From Lathyrus oleraceus (Eukaryota > Streptophyta > Magnoliopsida > Fabales > Fabaceae), in the NCBI RefSeq assembly GCF_024323335.1, contig NC_066585.1, positions 340,381,346-340,445,345 on the forward strand: a stretch of 64,000 nucleotides of DNA, in the 5' to 3' direction. This document shows positions 11,233 to 23,849 of this stretch, piece by piece. A program made the position numbers and the translations under genes. The notes under the pieces are model-generated. The model was not told where the DNA came from. It did no database searches and saw only the letters and a program-made list of their open reading frames with translations. Within the stretch, counting starts at the first letter, position 1, and every line of letters starts with the position of its first letter.

Positions 11233-12257
11233 AAAAGCGATAAGGTGGTTTGTCCGACCTAAACCCTAACCATAGATCAAAATTCTATTTGTCTGATAAA
11301 AAAAAGCATTAAGAACTTTGTATAATAATTTGAATTAAGAACAACGTTGAAGATCATAAAAACATAGAAATATTGTTCATACATAAGCAATTCAGGGACA
11401 CCCCATAACATTGGGGGGTTTAGCTTCTTATAGTATTCAAAGAAAGAAAATTACAAAATAGAGACATTACAATTCTTTGATGATGAAGGTTGATCTTCAA
11501 TCTCTTCCGATCTTGAAAATCTCTTCTTCTCCCAACCCCTTGAAAACTCTCTTCTCTTTTCTGTCTATTCTTTGTACCCTCAAAAGTCCCTTTTTTCTTC
11601 ACCAATAGTAGACTAAATATCTCCAAATCATCTAAAAGCATCATGAAATACCAAGACCGCCCTCCGGAATTACAAAGAGACTTGAAAATTAAAAATCAGC
11701 AAAAGGAGCGAATTGGCCAACACGGGCCGTGTTAGCTGACACGGGCGCCCGTGTTGGCTCCCTGTTAACTTTTTCATTCATGCTTTGCTGACACGGGCCG
11801 TGTCAGCTGACACGAGCACCCGTGTCAGCCCCCTGTTATCTGCTTTCTTGCTTTCCCACTTCTGCACAAGCTGACACGGGCCGTGTCAGCCCCCTGTTTT
11901 TGCCTTCAAGTTTTCCACCTTCTGCATAAGTTGACACAGGCATGTAAGCTGACAGGGGCACCCGTGTGAGGCACCTGTTTTGCGCATATTTCGCTTTGTA
12001 CACCATTTTTTACTCCCGTTCTTCCTTTACGCATCTTCCGGGCTTATTGTTGGACTTGAAACCAAATAGAACTACCACAAAAACGCATAAAATGCGACAA
12101 AAAGAGATGAGCCACTAATAAAATGTAATACAAGAAGGAAATTATGAAATGTGATAAAACTTAGGAAATCAATTAAAAGAAAGAACAAAGTGTTACCGAT
12201 TCTTGAAGATTCATGCTGGATGGATGATGAAAACTAAGTGCAAATGGTGACCGATCA
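11233..12257 (-). mobile_element. Athila-type terminal region (probable 5' LTR remnant)
   Basis: Positions 11757-12048 match 3297-3596 in direct orientation, as for paired LTRs. On the left it meets truncated gag without a visible primer site, so the 5' leader and gag N terminus were deleted. On the right the similarity to the left copy ends at 12048, where TGTTGGACTTG begins; 12049-12257 is unassigned AT-rich DNA up to the next LTR fragment. I see no gene in it. Confidence 0.5.
11716..11969. repeat. Cluster of TGACACGG palindromes (right)
   Basis: At least five imperfect palindromes of the ACACGGGC/GCCCGTGT type occur, for example around 11716-11757 and 11788-11830. Order and spacing parallel the cluster at 3327-3520, with copy-specific losses. 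Confidence 0.75.
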
Positions 12258-13540
12258 CCATATCATATTATTTGTGGCTTTATCATTTATTTTTCTTGTT
12301 AATTTTGTACTTTATACATATCATTATAAAGAAGCCATAAATAAGAAAAAACCTAAAAAGAAATTTATTTCTCTTAATTCATGGATTTGTGGTTACCATC
12401 ATTGGCATCATTATGGAGTTATGTACTTAGAATTAGGATCTTGGCCTTTGCTTTGGTACTTGTGACTTAGACCTTGGAATCCATCAGATACCTTTGACTT
12501 TGGACTTCTCTGTGAAGACTTGGCTTCATCTTATGCATGGGTTATTATTTGCTTTCTTGAGGCTTAATCCAAAGGAGAGAATTCTTGCTTTACCTATGTA
12601 ATAAAGCTTACTATCTCTCGGTTATATCTTTCTTCTTTAGCTTTTACATTATACTTTAGGATAGTCTCTCTTTCTCCTCCCCTTCTTTAATTTTCAAAAC
12701 CTTCTCTTTTTTTTTTCAAAACCTTCTTGTTTTTTTTTACTTGAACCACTTTCTCAATAAACCTTGATTCTTGTCAAGTGATTTTCAAAATATTTTTCCT
12801 AATAAATGATAATCCATCTTAAGCATACTTAGAATTGGCCTAACTCATTCAAACCATTTTGTGCCCTTTGTGCACTTTTCCTTTTTAAAACTTTTTGTCA
12901 AGGCATTAGACATTAGTCATTTCCATAGTTGAATTATAATTATCCTATCTCCATAGTATTGATAATAATTCTTTTCCATCTATGGGAGCTAGTGGAATAC
13001 TTGTTAATCCTTATCCAAGTTGGAGTCCTTCTCATGATGATGCAAAGTTCTCATACTTGTGGGTGACTAGTTGAGTATTCTCCTTAAAATGATAAAATGT
13101 CTTTTCCATAAAAAATGAATCAAAATAAACTACTTTTGTTATTTTTACCATGAACTACGAGGTTTTGATCCTCCATTGCACTTTGTTGGTACGTAGGCAT
13201 GAGACTTTAAAAGTCTTTGCAAACATCAAGTCATAATAAAACTATTCTTTTCCCATCCCTCCAATCTTTTAAAAAACAACACCCTTTTTCAAGATAAAAC
13301 GTGCATAATTTCAAAGAGATTCCCATGGAGTACCATGGATGTTTAGGATGCTAATACCTTCCCTTTGCATAACTAACCCCCAGACCTTTGTTCTCTTTTA
13401 TTAGTTTTGTTTTAAAACTTCCTTGTGTTTCGTTCGTACTTTTTTCCTTTTTCCTTTAGAAATAATAAAAGCGCGGTGACAAGTCTTGCTTTGAGAGTTA
13501 AGTTAATCAATAACTTAATCTCAAATTTTTTACTGCTACA
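12258..13540 (+). mobile_element. Ogre-type LTR fragment (5' LTR remnant), plus strand
   Basis: This segment is a diverged direct repeat of about 16990-18350. It contains the same landmarks in order: an ATTCATGGAtttgtgg block, a GAGGCTTAATCCAAAGGAG block, a TTTGTTGGTACgTAGGCATGAG block, and an end AATAATAAAAGCG followed about 70 bp later by TTTTACTGCTACA. It lacks the first ~3 kb of the LTR. The fragment begins where Athila-type flank ends. Confidence 0.7.
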
Positions 13541-13911
13541 TAGTGGTTTCCCGATGTTTTATTTTCCTGGAGGACATCCCTTTGTCTTTACCAGTTTTAT
13601 GTCGCAGTTTTTTCTGTGTATTTTTCCTTTTCCCTTGTGGAACTTTGTTTATCCCCAGCTGGGTCCCCCCATTTAAATCTATTATTTCCCTACAGAATTT
13701 CAGTCTCCTCTTTTCTCCAACAGTTATTTGTCTCTCATGGTGATATACTCTCCACAGAGATCCTTATATGCATTCATATCCTATCATAAGCATTTATGCG
13801 GTATCTTAGGGCCAAAAATTGGGTCTTATGTATTTAAGTCTCTTCAATCTCGTTGAGACGTAGATTTCAATCTTCATATATCTGAATTGAAGAAACTTAA
13901 ATAGGGGCATC
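13541..13911 (+). mobile_element. Residual internal region of the plus-strand Ogre derivative
   Basis: Only 371 bp lie between the end of the left LTR fragment and the start of the right LTR. They end in a polypurine-type tract, ATAGGGGCATC (13901-13911), directly before TGTCATACCC. No gag or pol remains and no clear primer site follows 13540, so almost the whole internal region was deleted. Confidence 0.65.
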
Positions 13912-16900
13912 TGTCATACCCTAGTTTCAAATCCTAAGATCCCGTATATCATTTGCATCCTTGCATACAAACAAGATCACATATTTGTCATCTCCCTCTC
14001 ATTTTTGGGTTTGCCTTTTGCAGGGATCATCAAGCACCTAGTCGATGGTGTTTTACCTTTGTGTGTATATGTGCATTGTTTATCTAACCACTAATCAAAA
14101 TAACAAAAATATGTCTTATTTTATTTAATTTTATTGTGAAAGTTAGGGTTTTTTATCAAGAGAATCTCAAATTTGTGTTGCTTATTTCTCAATAAAAGTC
14201 AAAGGTTCATGTGTTTATTTTCATGCCCTCTTCAATAAGTTACCTCAAAATTTGAGAAATTTCATCAAGAGGATTTCAATGACACCTTATTTTGAGTTCA
14301 TATGATCATCCATGTACCTTTAAATTCAAGAAAAGTCCAAATACACAAGTTTATTCCAAGCGGTTTGACCAAAAAGTCAACATTTGAAGTCAAAGTTCAA
14401 AGGATCATAACTCCTTCAATTCTCAACATTTTTGAATTATTACTTTTTAATATTAATCTTATCAATATCCTCTACAACTTTTCTTTACATGACAAGAGCC
14501 AATTATGCTTTGATGATCATCAAATGTTTGAAGACATTATTGGTCATTTGTGGACTTAGTGAAATTTGACCTATTTTCCAAGTTGCATTACCAGATTTTC
14601 GTGCCAACTTCAACATGTCATAACTTTGTGCTCAAGTATCCAAATGAAAAATTTCCTGCCACATTGTAATCTTTGATATGATTTCAACAAATTGCAAAAA
14701 GAATGGGATCAAAATGCCTCCTGAGCAAGATGCCTCATTGAGTTAAACATGGTGACTTAGAACTGAAGAAATCACCATGATGAGAATTTTGAACTTCACT
14801 AGTCCTTAATTACAAGCCAATTCACCATGCATTTTTGGACCTAAACATGTTTAATCAAGTCTCTTGAAGTTAAATGACTCATAAAATGCATGATTTGGAT
14901 GAATTTTAATGGTTTTGCAAGTCACACTTTTCACACATCATGAGCAAATTCGTTTTCCACAAATTGAGCATCATTTGACATGTATGAAATCACCAATCAC
15001 TTTTCTATAAATAAAGCAACATATTTTCTTCATTCCTAAGCTTTTGATATCCAAGAAACCTCTGATTCACTCTGAGGTTTTTCCCAAAAATTAAGCTATC
15101 GTGTTTTGATTTTTAGCTTGTTTCAATCCAATTTCTTGATTTCATTAGAACCTTCGGTCTTCTCTGAAGCTTTTACAACAATTCCCAAGCTCTAAGACCT
15201 TATGAAGTTCCCTGACCAGATCAAACTTCATCAACTTCTGATCATCATTTGGACAAGGTAGTTTTGAGCATCATTTAAACTCAAACAAGTTACCACAATG
15301 TAGTTCTTCACTCTTTAAGGCTTTCCCCTAACTTATTTGGTGTTGATTGATCGTGTTCATCATTTAATTTTACTTTTCGTGGCTCTTGAGCATGAGGTTG
15401 AATTCGTGATGAGGAGGCAATCACATTGGTGGTAGTCTCATATTCTGAATTTGCCAAATGATGAAACTCCGATGAGGGATCATCAGAGAAGATGACCGGA
15501 GTGTTTCAGGTCATCTGAGTTGGCTATAAACGTTGGCATTTTGAAATGTTCTGATTGGTCATTTTTAAATGTAATCCCGTGTTTTATTCTGGCTATTTTC
15601 CACCGTGCGTCCTAGCTTGATGGTTGTTGGATCTGCTACATCGACTAATGAGGCCAAATCCAACGCCTCGTGTTTTTTACGATTCTTATTTCTTTTTATG
15701 TTTATTTTAAATTGCATTTTCTTAAAAAATTCATAGAAAATTCATTTTCATCCAAAAAATCCCAAAATAATTTCTAAAATTTTATTTTATTTTTCTACAT
15801 CTGATTTTTATTTTTTCATATTTTACTTTCTTGGTTTTCTATTTTTCTGGAATTGCCTCTTTTTTCCTTTCTTTTAATTGGTTTAAAAATACTTTTAAGC
15901 ATTTAAAAATTATGAAAATTTTATTTTATGTTTCTTATGTTATCTCCAACCTTCCATAATTTTCTTGGCCATTTATTTGGTATTTTGAAGGGCTTTATGG
16001 ATTTTCTCTTTTATTTCCCTTTTAAAATTCATTTTAAAGATATTTTTGATGCATTTTATTTTACTTTCTTGCATTTTATGTTTGTTTGACCTTTGTTGAC
16101 TTCTATTGGCCTTGGATCTTGGCTATTTTGATCGTAGGTCTCATCAAACTCAATGAATCTTGGGTGTTGAATGGGTGAAAACCCTAATCCACCAAAATGG
16201 ATGATTGATTTTGATGATGACTTGATCAAGCCTTTGGTCTAATTTGGATTTTGTTTCTCTTGTCTTCTTCTTCTTCATCCATTTCTATTCCTTTTTACCC
16301 CATTGATCAATTGGATAGTTTATGTCCATCTTGTTCATGATGTGTGGATTGGTACTTGATGAACTTTCATCATTTCAAATCTACCTCTTAATTGATCATG
16401 AATCATTTAAGGTGCTTTGGGTTGATGCATAAGTTTGTCCTAAGTATCATGAAGTATTGATTGATGTAATGAACCACTCTCATAGCCTTTGTGCTTGATC
16501 CATCCTCTCTTTTTTGTGACATAACTTTAGCAGAATGATTTACATATCATTTCTCTAGCATATATTAACACAAATATTATTATTGATCGGCCTCAGATAG
16601 TTGTGACTTCTACAAAAGTCCAATGACGATTGCTTAACATATCGCTAAATTTGTCCCGAATCAGAAAGTAAGTCATTTTCATAAGTGAGATTGTAAGTCT
16701 CATACTCCCCATGGTAATGTGTGAAAAATATTGTTTCCTTTTTACCTAAGAGAACTAGTGGCATACTTGTTGATTTTATCCAAGTTGGAGCCCTTCTGAT
16801 GGTAATATAAAGGTCCATATTTTTACACTTGTGGGTGAGTAGTTGAGTGTTTTCCCAAAAATGGTAAATAGCCTTTCTATTCTTGATTACTAACACAACT

Positions 16901-18350
16901 TACTAACATATTATAGTATTAACTTTAATTTAATGTCATTTATCTTATTCTCTTTATTCTTTTGTCATTTATTTCTTGCTATTTACTTTATCCTTTTATT
17001 TTAGCATCGTATATCATATTGTTTTTGCTTATGCTATTTTCTCTTGTTCCACTTGGACCTTTGTTTATGTTTATTCTCTTTTTTCCTTTGTCTATTTGAA
17101 CTTCTTTTTCTTTTAATAACATTAACTAAGTAAAAAACCCCTAAAAATTAGTTCTCTGGATTCATGGACTTAAGGCTACTATCATTGGCATTGTTGTGGA
17201 GTTATGGACTTAAAACTAGGACCTTGACCCTTGATTTGGGAGTTTGTGATTTGAGACCTTGGGATTCATATGGTACCTTTGACTTTGAGCTTCTTTTGAA
17301 GACTTGGCTTGGTTACTTTAGTTTCATCTGGCACATGGATCATTCTTTGCTTATTTGGCTTTCCTGAGGCTTAATCCAAAGGAGGGAATTCTTGGTTGAC
17401 TCATGTCGTAAAGCTTACAACTTCTTGGTTAGATCTTTCCTCCCTAGCTTTTAATTGATGCTCTATGTTAGTATCTCCATCTTCTCCCCTTCTTTAATTT
17501 TCAAAATCTTCTCTCTCCTTTTCAAAAACCCTTCTTATTTTCAAACTTGAACCACTTTCTCAAGACTTTTGTCAAGTGATTTTTAAAATATTTTCTTAAT
17601 AAATGCTAATACATCTTAAGCATATTCAAAACCAATTTCAAAAGACTTTAAAAAATACATAACTCATTCAAACTATTTTGTGTCCTTTATGCACTTTTTC
17701 TTTTTAAAACTTTTTCTCAAAGATTAAACATCTGTCATTTCCTTAGTTGAGATATAATTCTCCTATCCCCATAGTATTGGTGATACTTATTTTCTACCCA
17801 AGAGAGTTAGTGGCATACTTGTTGATCTTTATCCAATTTGGAGTCATTCTTCGTGGTGATGCAAAGTTCTCATACTCGTGGATGGCTAGTTGAGTGTTCT
17901 CCTAACAATGATAAATGTCTTCTCATAAAAAAATGAATAAAAACAAACATCTTTGTTATTTTTACCATAAATTATGAGGTTTTAATCCTCCATTGTACTT
18001 TGTTGGTACATAGGCATGAGGCTCATGAAGCCTGGACAAACACAAAAATTATAAAAAAATATTTCCCTTCTCATCTCCCCAATCTTTTGAACACAACACC
18101 ATTTTAAATCCAAAATGTACAGATTTTCAAAGAGGTTCCTATAAAGTACTATAGATGTTTAGGGTGCTAGTACCTTCCCTTTGCATAACCAACCCCCAGA
18201 CCCTTATTTTTTTTAGTTTTGTTTTAAAACTTCTTTGGGTTTTGATCATTCTTTTTCCCTTTTCTTTGGAAATAATAAAAGCGTGGTGGAGACTCTTTCT
18301 TTGTGAGTTAAGTTAATCAATAACTTAATATCAATTTTTTTACCGCTACA
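13912..18350 (+). mobile_element. Ogre/Tat-type LTR, about 4.4 kb, plus strand
   Basis: Starts TGTCATACCCTAG after a polypurine tract and ends TTTACCGCTACA; the length of 4439 bp fits Ogre-type LTRs. It is non-coding and AT-rich, with a TATA box at 15006. About 70 bp before the end is a PBS-like string (GTGGTGGAGACTCT). The 3' flank is gtatc; no matching TSD can be shown because the left LTR is truncated. The part up to about 16625 is related in inverted orientation to 1-3296. Confidence 0.7.
15006..15013 (+). promoter_or_regulatory. Putative TATA box of the plus-strand LTR
   Basis: TATAAATA in the context TTTTCTATAAATAAAGC, about 1.1 kb from the LTR start, followed by exon-leader-like pyrimidine-rich sequence. 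It parallels the TATA box at 1774-1781 on the opposite strand. Confidence 0.5.
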
Positions 18351-18897
18351 GTATCCTCATTCGTGCAATAAGGAAGTTAGAGCTCCATAGTTCTGCTCAC
18401 AAACATAGTATTTGTTTGGTTGTTTTTATTGAACAGTGTTGACATTCACGTTCTACAATCAACTTGCTTGTATGCTCGTGCATGTGAGCTTTAAGTGTTT
18501 GCTTTTTTGTGATAAATCAGATGCGCTTAGATCATATTCTAGTAATTAAACATTAATTGCTCACGCATGGAGGCTTAAGCTTCATTCACGGTAGAACGAA
18601 AGTAACATGCCCTTTCTGAAAATGTTTTAAATATTCCCTAAGGAAAAAAATTAATTTGATTGGTTGGGGTTGATTTTAGTACGAAGACAAGCATCTAACC
18701 CTTGGCTAAGTATGACCAATAATCTGAATACTTGGGAGTTGAGAGGACAATTGCATCCTAACCACTCTTTTTCATCCAAAAGATATTTTATTTGTGAAAT
18801 TATTTGGTAAGTTTAATCATTGGTACTTAGAGGGAGACAAGTACCTAACCCTTGGCTAAGTACGACCAACAATCAGAATACTCGGGAGTTAAGAGGA
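18351..18897. other. Unassigned repeat-rich DNA
   Basis: No gene is visible. From about 18663 two diverged units (about 18663-18780 and 18826-18897) share CTAACCCTTGGCTAAGTA and GAGAGGACAAT-type blocks; they are shorter relatives of the 480-bp tandem units that follow. Confidence 0.5.
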
Positions 18898-19857
18898 CAA
18901 TGGCATCCTAACCACTCTTTTTCTCTCTCAGAGCACCGAATCGAACTTGTTTTATTGTTATAAGTTTTGAGGAGGGAGTCAAGCATCGGGCCACAAGCTA
19001 GGTACGACCGACAACCTAAGTACTTGAATGTTATGTACAAGTACGTACACCCCATTTTTGCATTCCAATTTATTGAGAAATTGTTTTGAAAAGGAACTTG
19101 ACGTTGGATCAAGTGTTTGCATTTATTGTGAAAATGTGTGTGTGAAGAATGGAGGTAGAGATAAAGATAAATTTAGAAGAGATAGGAGAATGATATGGAT
19201 AATGGAATGAGATACTTGACATTAGATCAAGCACTCACATTGTTATGAAGTGTGTTTGATTTGGAAAATACTTGACGTTGGATCAAGTGTGCTTTTCGTC
19301 TTTTGAAAATTGTCTTTTTATCATTTGTTTTTACCTTTTTAGTTATCATGCATGGAAAGAGATAAAAGAATGTAAACAATGGCACCCTAACCACTCTTTT
19401 TCTCTCTCAGAGCACCTAATTGAACTTGTTTTATTGTTATAAGTTTTGAGGAGGAAGTCAAGCATCAGACCGCAAGCTAGGTACGACCAACAACCTAAGT
19501 ACTTGAATGTTGTGTACAAGTACGTACGCCCCATATTTGTATTCCAGTTTATTGAGAAATTATTTTGAATAGGAACTTGACGTTGGATCAAGTGTTTGCA
19601 TTTATTGTGAAAATGTGTGTTTGAAGAATAGAGGTAGAGATAAAGATAAATTTAGAAGAGATAGGAGAATGATATGGATAATGGAATGAGATACTTGACA
19701 TTGGATCAAGCACTCGCGTTGTTATGAAGTGAGTTTGATTTGGAAAATACTTGACGTTGGATTAAGTGTGCTTTTTGTCTTTTGAAAATTGTCTTTTTAT
19801 CATTTTTTTTACCTATTTAGTTAGCATGCATGGAAAGCGATAAAAGAATGTAAACCT
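18898..19857. repeat. 480-bp tandem duplication
   Basis: 18898-19377 and 19378-19857 are two closely similar direct copies (for example, caatggca-ccctaaccactc at 18898 and 19378, and the CTTGACGTTGGATCAAG motif at 19097 and 19576). Each unit holds three copies of the short imperfect palindrome CTTGACrTTrGATcAAG. Short ORFs that overlap the two units are paired by the duplication and are not genes. Confidence 0.85.
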
Positions 19858-22800
19858 AAGTTATTACACTTCTATGGGATGGGGGAACACATGAGCCACA
19901 ATGGGGGGATGGAACCATACGATACAAAAGGTAAAGTAATGGAAACATGCAAGTTACCATCCAAGCATAATGCATAAAACAATCAAGTGGCATGGTGTCC
20001 TCAAACAATACAAGGCAAATGATGATTAATAGGAAAGTATACTTTATCTAACTTGAGGTCACAATGGTCATGTAACCATACAATCAAGTGGGGTTAGTAT
20101 GAAATCAAGGGAAATGAGAATGATGCATGAAATGTAAACATGTCCAATGGCTTTGATCAATTTAAATGGAAATGGATTAATCATGGACAAATAATCAAAG
20201 ACTAATCACATGATCATGGAAAATGAATGACATACACAAGACGTACATCACATCAATTGAAATGGAATTTTAAATTTTCATAAGACGATCACAAACCAAA
20301 TGAATCAATTAAGTGGAAATTAAATCTAAATAATCAAGATCACCGAAACACGAATTATGGATCCAATTAATCAAAGGGAAAATTGACAACCTAAATCATA
20401 ATGTGAAATCTATTCTACTCATAACATGATAATCACAATGCAATAGCAAATTAAATGGAAATTAACTAAAGAACAAAATCAACATTTTAAGCATATTATT
20501 CTAATAATGAACAAAATGAAAATAAAACAAAGAATATCAAACCTTAATGGCTAGTGATATTACTCATGACATGATTAATCAACAATTGAATCAAATTCTT
20601 AAAAATCAACATCAAATCGATATGATTAAACCTATTTCTATCACATGATCAAAATTAACCTAATTAATCAATTAAACTATATTCCTAATTATGGCCTAAT
20701 TACCATATTATCAAAATCTAAAATCCTAATTTAACAAGATTAAAAGGAATATTAGTATCATGGTTAATAAAAAATCAACTAAAATTAAAATAAATTAGGA
20801 TAATCATATGGATTAGGAAGTGATTAGTGCATGAACATTAACATGGGCCATGGGTGCAATCATTGGAAGGAGGCGGATAAGCATACAAGGACGTTTGGGC
20901 CAAAGTATCTTCTTAGGAAAAAATGCTAAATTACTTAACACCCAAAAATCGGATTTGATCAGCATCCCAGAAATGTTGTTCACACTCAAACAGGAAAACA
21001 AAAATGTTCATGTCAAGAACCTTCTCACTGCACCAAGGCGACCACGAGGAGTTCAATGTCAGTAATGCAACGGGGATGCAATGAGCATTTCACGCATTTG
21101 CAAAATTAAGGAAGACGAGGTTGATACTTATAGATTTGAAGTTTTAGGTGCATTCGCTTTTGTGTTCGTTGTTGTTGTTTGATGAAGAGTGAAACATTGA
21201 AAATTTGTTGAGATGAAGAGTGAAAATGGGTGTTTTTGAATTCCTGATGAAGGTGAGGTGAAATGCTTTTGAACTTTTTCTTCCCAATTTTTCACCTCCG
21301 ATTATGTTTCTGTTACGAACTTCCCTTATTTCTTCTATGAGAATTGTTCTTCGCCCCCCTTGTTGAATGTTTTGGAGAATGCTCCTTTGATTTTTCTGTT
21401 TGGGAATTCTTGGTGTCCAAATATTCGTGAAAACAGAGGGAGGTTGGTGATTATATTATTGTTGAAAATCCTTCAAGCTGTTGTTGGTTAGAGAAATTGT
21501 AAGGTTATGGAAGTTTGAAAAATTTGTTATGAATTTTGAAGGAGTGGTTGTTAGGTGGTTATTACAGTTGGTTTTCTGTTGGAATTATGTTTGAAGGAGA
21601 TCGTTAATGGTTAACTTTTAGGGTGGTTAAGAAAATAAGTCATCTTTTGTTATGGAAGTTAGTTAGAGAGTTTGTTGGAGGGTTGAATGGAGGATGGTTA
21701 AAAGTTAGAGAGTGTCATTAATTATTTGAGGGTTTTGTTTTGGTTTGGAGGGTTGAAAAGTTTAATGAAGTTAATGTGTTGAGAATAGAATGATTTTGGA
21801 GATCTGTTTTGGTTCCTATTTTTCTATTTTGTGTGAGACAGTTATGAGCCTTTTTATGAAGATTATTTTTGGAGGTTTTTGTTATGAACATGATTTGTTT
21901 ATTTTGCAGGTTATGTTGCTTGGAAGGGTGCTAGATTTGGACTCAATGGTTTGCTATGGAGTGCATGCGATTATTGGATCCGTTTGGCATGTGATTTCAG
22001 TGACTTTTGTATAAGGTTTTGTGGTTGGACTCAAATTTGGTGCATCAATGGCTACAATGGAACATAGTCTTGTAACTTTGGATATTTTTGTAATGTTTTC
22101 TGTTGACATGTATGTGGTTATGGTGTATGATTGTAATGAAATAATTGGAAATTTGAATGTATATATGTTTATGCATTGGAATTTTGTATGAAATCTTTGA
22201 AATGAATGAAGTTTTGGTGGTAATAGATTTATGAAAAAAATGCTTAAAGAGCATGGCTTAAAAAGTTTTAAAAAGTGTAGGTCCAATTATTGGTCTGTTT
22301 GCAGGTCTGACCAGGTTTTGGACCTGGTTCCTTGGTCTAAAAGGAGGTCTGTTAGTTGGTCTGACCTAGGACCAGACCAAGAGATGGACCTTGCCCCTTA
22401 GGTATGAAAAAACAAGGGAACATGCAATTTAATGATGAAACATGATAAAATGAATGGAACCAAGTCTCAAAGGGGGTCAGTTGAATTTGGTCAACTAGTT
22501 GACCAAAAAGTCAATTGTTGACCAAAAGTCAATTGTAACCAAATTGGCCAAAAAATGGAATCTTTGCAATGAACATGAACACCTGTGATGAAAAGGACAT
22601 GATATGAATGGAATTGAGTATCTAAATTAACTTTGAATGATAATGAAATGAACTGATATAAACTGAAATGACTGTTAACTAGATTGATTGATGACTTGAT
22701 ACAATGAACTGAACATGGACTTAAACCAGATGAAACATGCCATGTTCCAAGACTTGAAACTCAATCAATCAAAACCAGCCAAATGATACTTAACCAAGCA

Positions 22801-23286
22801 ACAAATTATAACACCTCAAATGAATGCCCATTGATCAAGGCATGGGGATCAAGAACAAGTAGACCTCTAATGAATTGTTGAACAAACCAGTGAACCTCCA
22901 AGAATGACCAGATGAATTAGATGAACCTCAATATTGAATGCACCCATAAATGAAATGATAGGGCCACAATTGGAAATTAGGGTTTCAGGGACTGAATAAC
23001 CTTGATGATGGTTGTAATCCAATACCAATAGATTAGGGTTTCCCCTATGCTCCATAATGAATACCTACAAGATAAAGAGTTCCAATACAATCATGGCCAT
23101 CACATGAAACCTAGCCTAGGGACCCAACCTCTCTTCCATGCTTTGTGTAATCAAGGCCCTTGAATCTATGATCTTAAGTTTCTCAATACAAACGAATGTA
23201 TCATGATGTCATGGATATGCAAATGGAATCTTAAACCAAAGGTTAGGTAGAAATGAAAAAGGTAGGGGAAATTTTGGGGTATGGAA
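19858..23286 (-). mobile_element. 3' LTR of old element Ogre-1, minus strand, left limit uncertain
   Basis: The right end reads ...AAATTTTGGGGTATGGAA directly before GCTGCCCCTATTT, the reverse complement of a polypurine tract; apart from mutated last bases this is an Ogre LTR start on the minus strand. The DNA to the left is AT-rich and non-coding, with a weak minus-strand TATA-like string near 21124-21132. The left terminus was not found; the LTR may reach toward 18351. Everything from 23287 rightward, interrupted by later insertions, reads as the internal region of this element. Confidence 0.55.
22280..22400. repeat. GGTCTG/CAGACC-rich inverted repeats
   Basis: Many interleaved GGTCTG, GGACC and CAGACC strings occur, including TTGGTCTG (22356-22363) paired with CAGACCAA (22373-22380) around a CCTAGG centre. 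This stretch could fold into several alternative stems. Confidence 0.6.
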
Positions 23287-23849
23287 GCTGCCCCTATTTA
23301 ATATTCTCAAACCTGAATGTATGAATAACAACGACTTTCAAACATTTGAGGTATGTGAGGATTAAATATTAGAATATCCAAGGTATTTTCCTGCATCAAA
23401 TGAATGAAATTAATGAAATATGAGGTGAGGGTATTAGTGGGGAATTGTTTAATGGATGGTGTATATGTTTTCGTGTATGGTTAACTGTTAGGGATTAGCT
23501 GAGATGTCTGCGGGGAGACTGGGTCAGTTGTAAGGAGATGTTAGACATGCATGTCGTATGAAATATGCTAATGCAATGTATGACTAATTTTTTTATTTTT
23601 TTATCTCTACTAACAAGCTTTAGCAGGCGCTGAGTAAAAGGTTTTCCGCTTGGGGATATATTGTGTAAAATGTTTGAAGATAGTTTGCCAAGTAAAATTT
23701 GGGCTTTGGTGTGATAAATGACTTTTCTAGGGAAGACAGTGATTGGTTAGCTAGATGGGTACTGTGCTTTGATAAAGTTTTCCAGACGGGGACAGGGTCT
23801 TCAAGTGATAGGCCAAACAAGGTTGACTATCATATGGAAACTAGATTTT
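23287..23849 (-). mobile_element. Ogre-1 polypurine tract and proximal 3' UTR
   Basis: Begins with the reverse complement of the polypurine tract (AAATAGGGGCAGC on the minus strand). The opening resembles the corresponding region of Ogre-2 (37275 onward). Non-coding; short ORFs are shadows. Confidence 0.6.

Noticed and set aside
13907..18355. Possible TSD gcatc/gtatc around the LTR 13912-18350, as for a solo LTR
   Set aside because: Only 4 of 5 bases match, and the left flank is a polypurine tract, so the left side is internal element sequence.
20850..21065. 71-codon plus ORF ending TAPRRPRGVQCQ as a possible host gene exon
   Set aside because: Lies in LTR-like DNA, has an overlapping ORF on the other strand and no domain or splice context.
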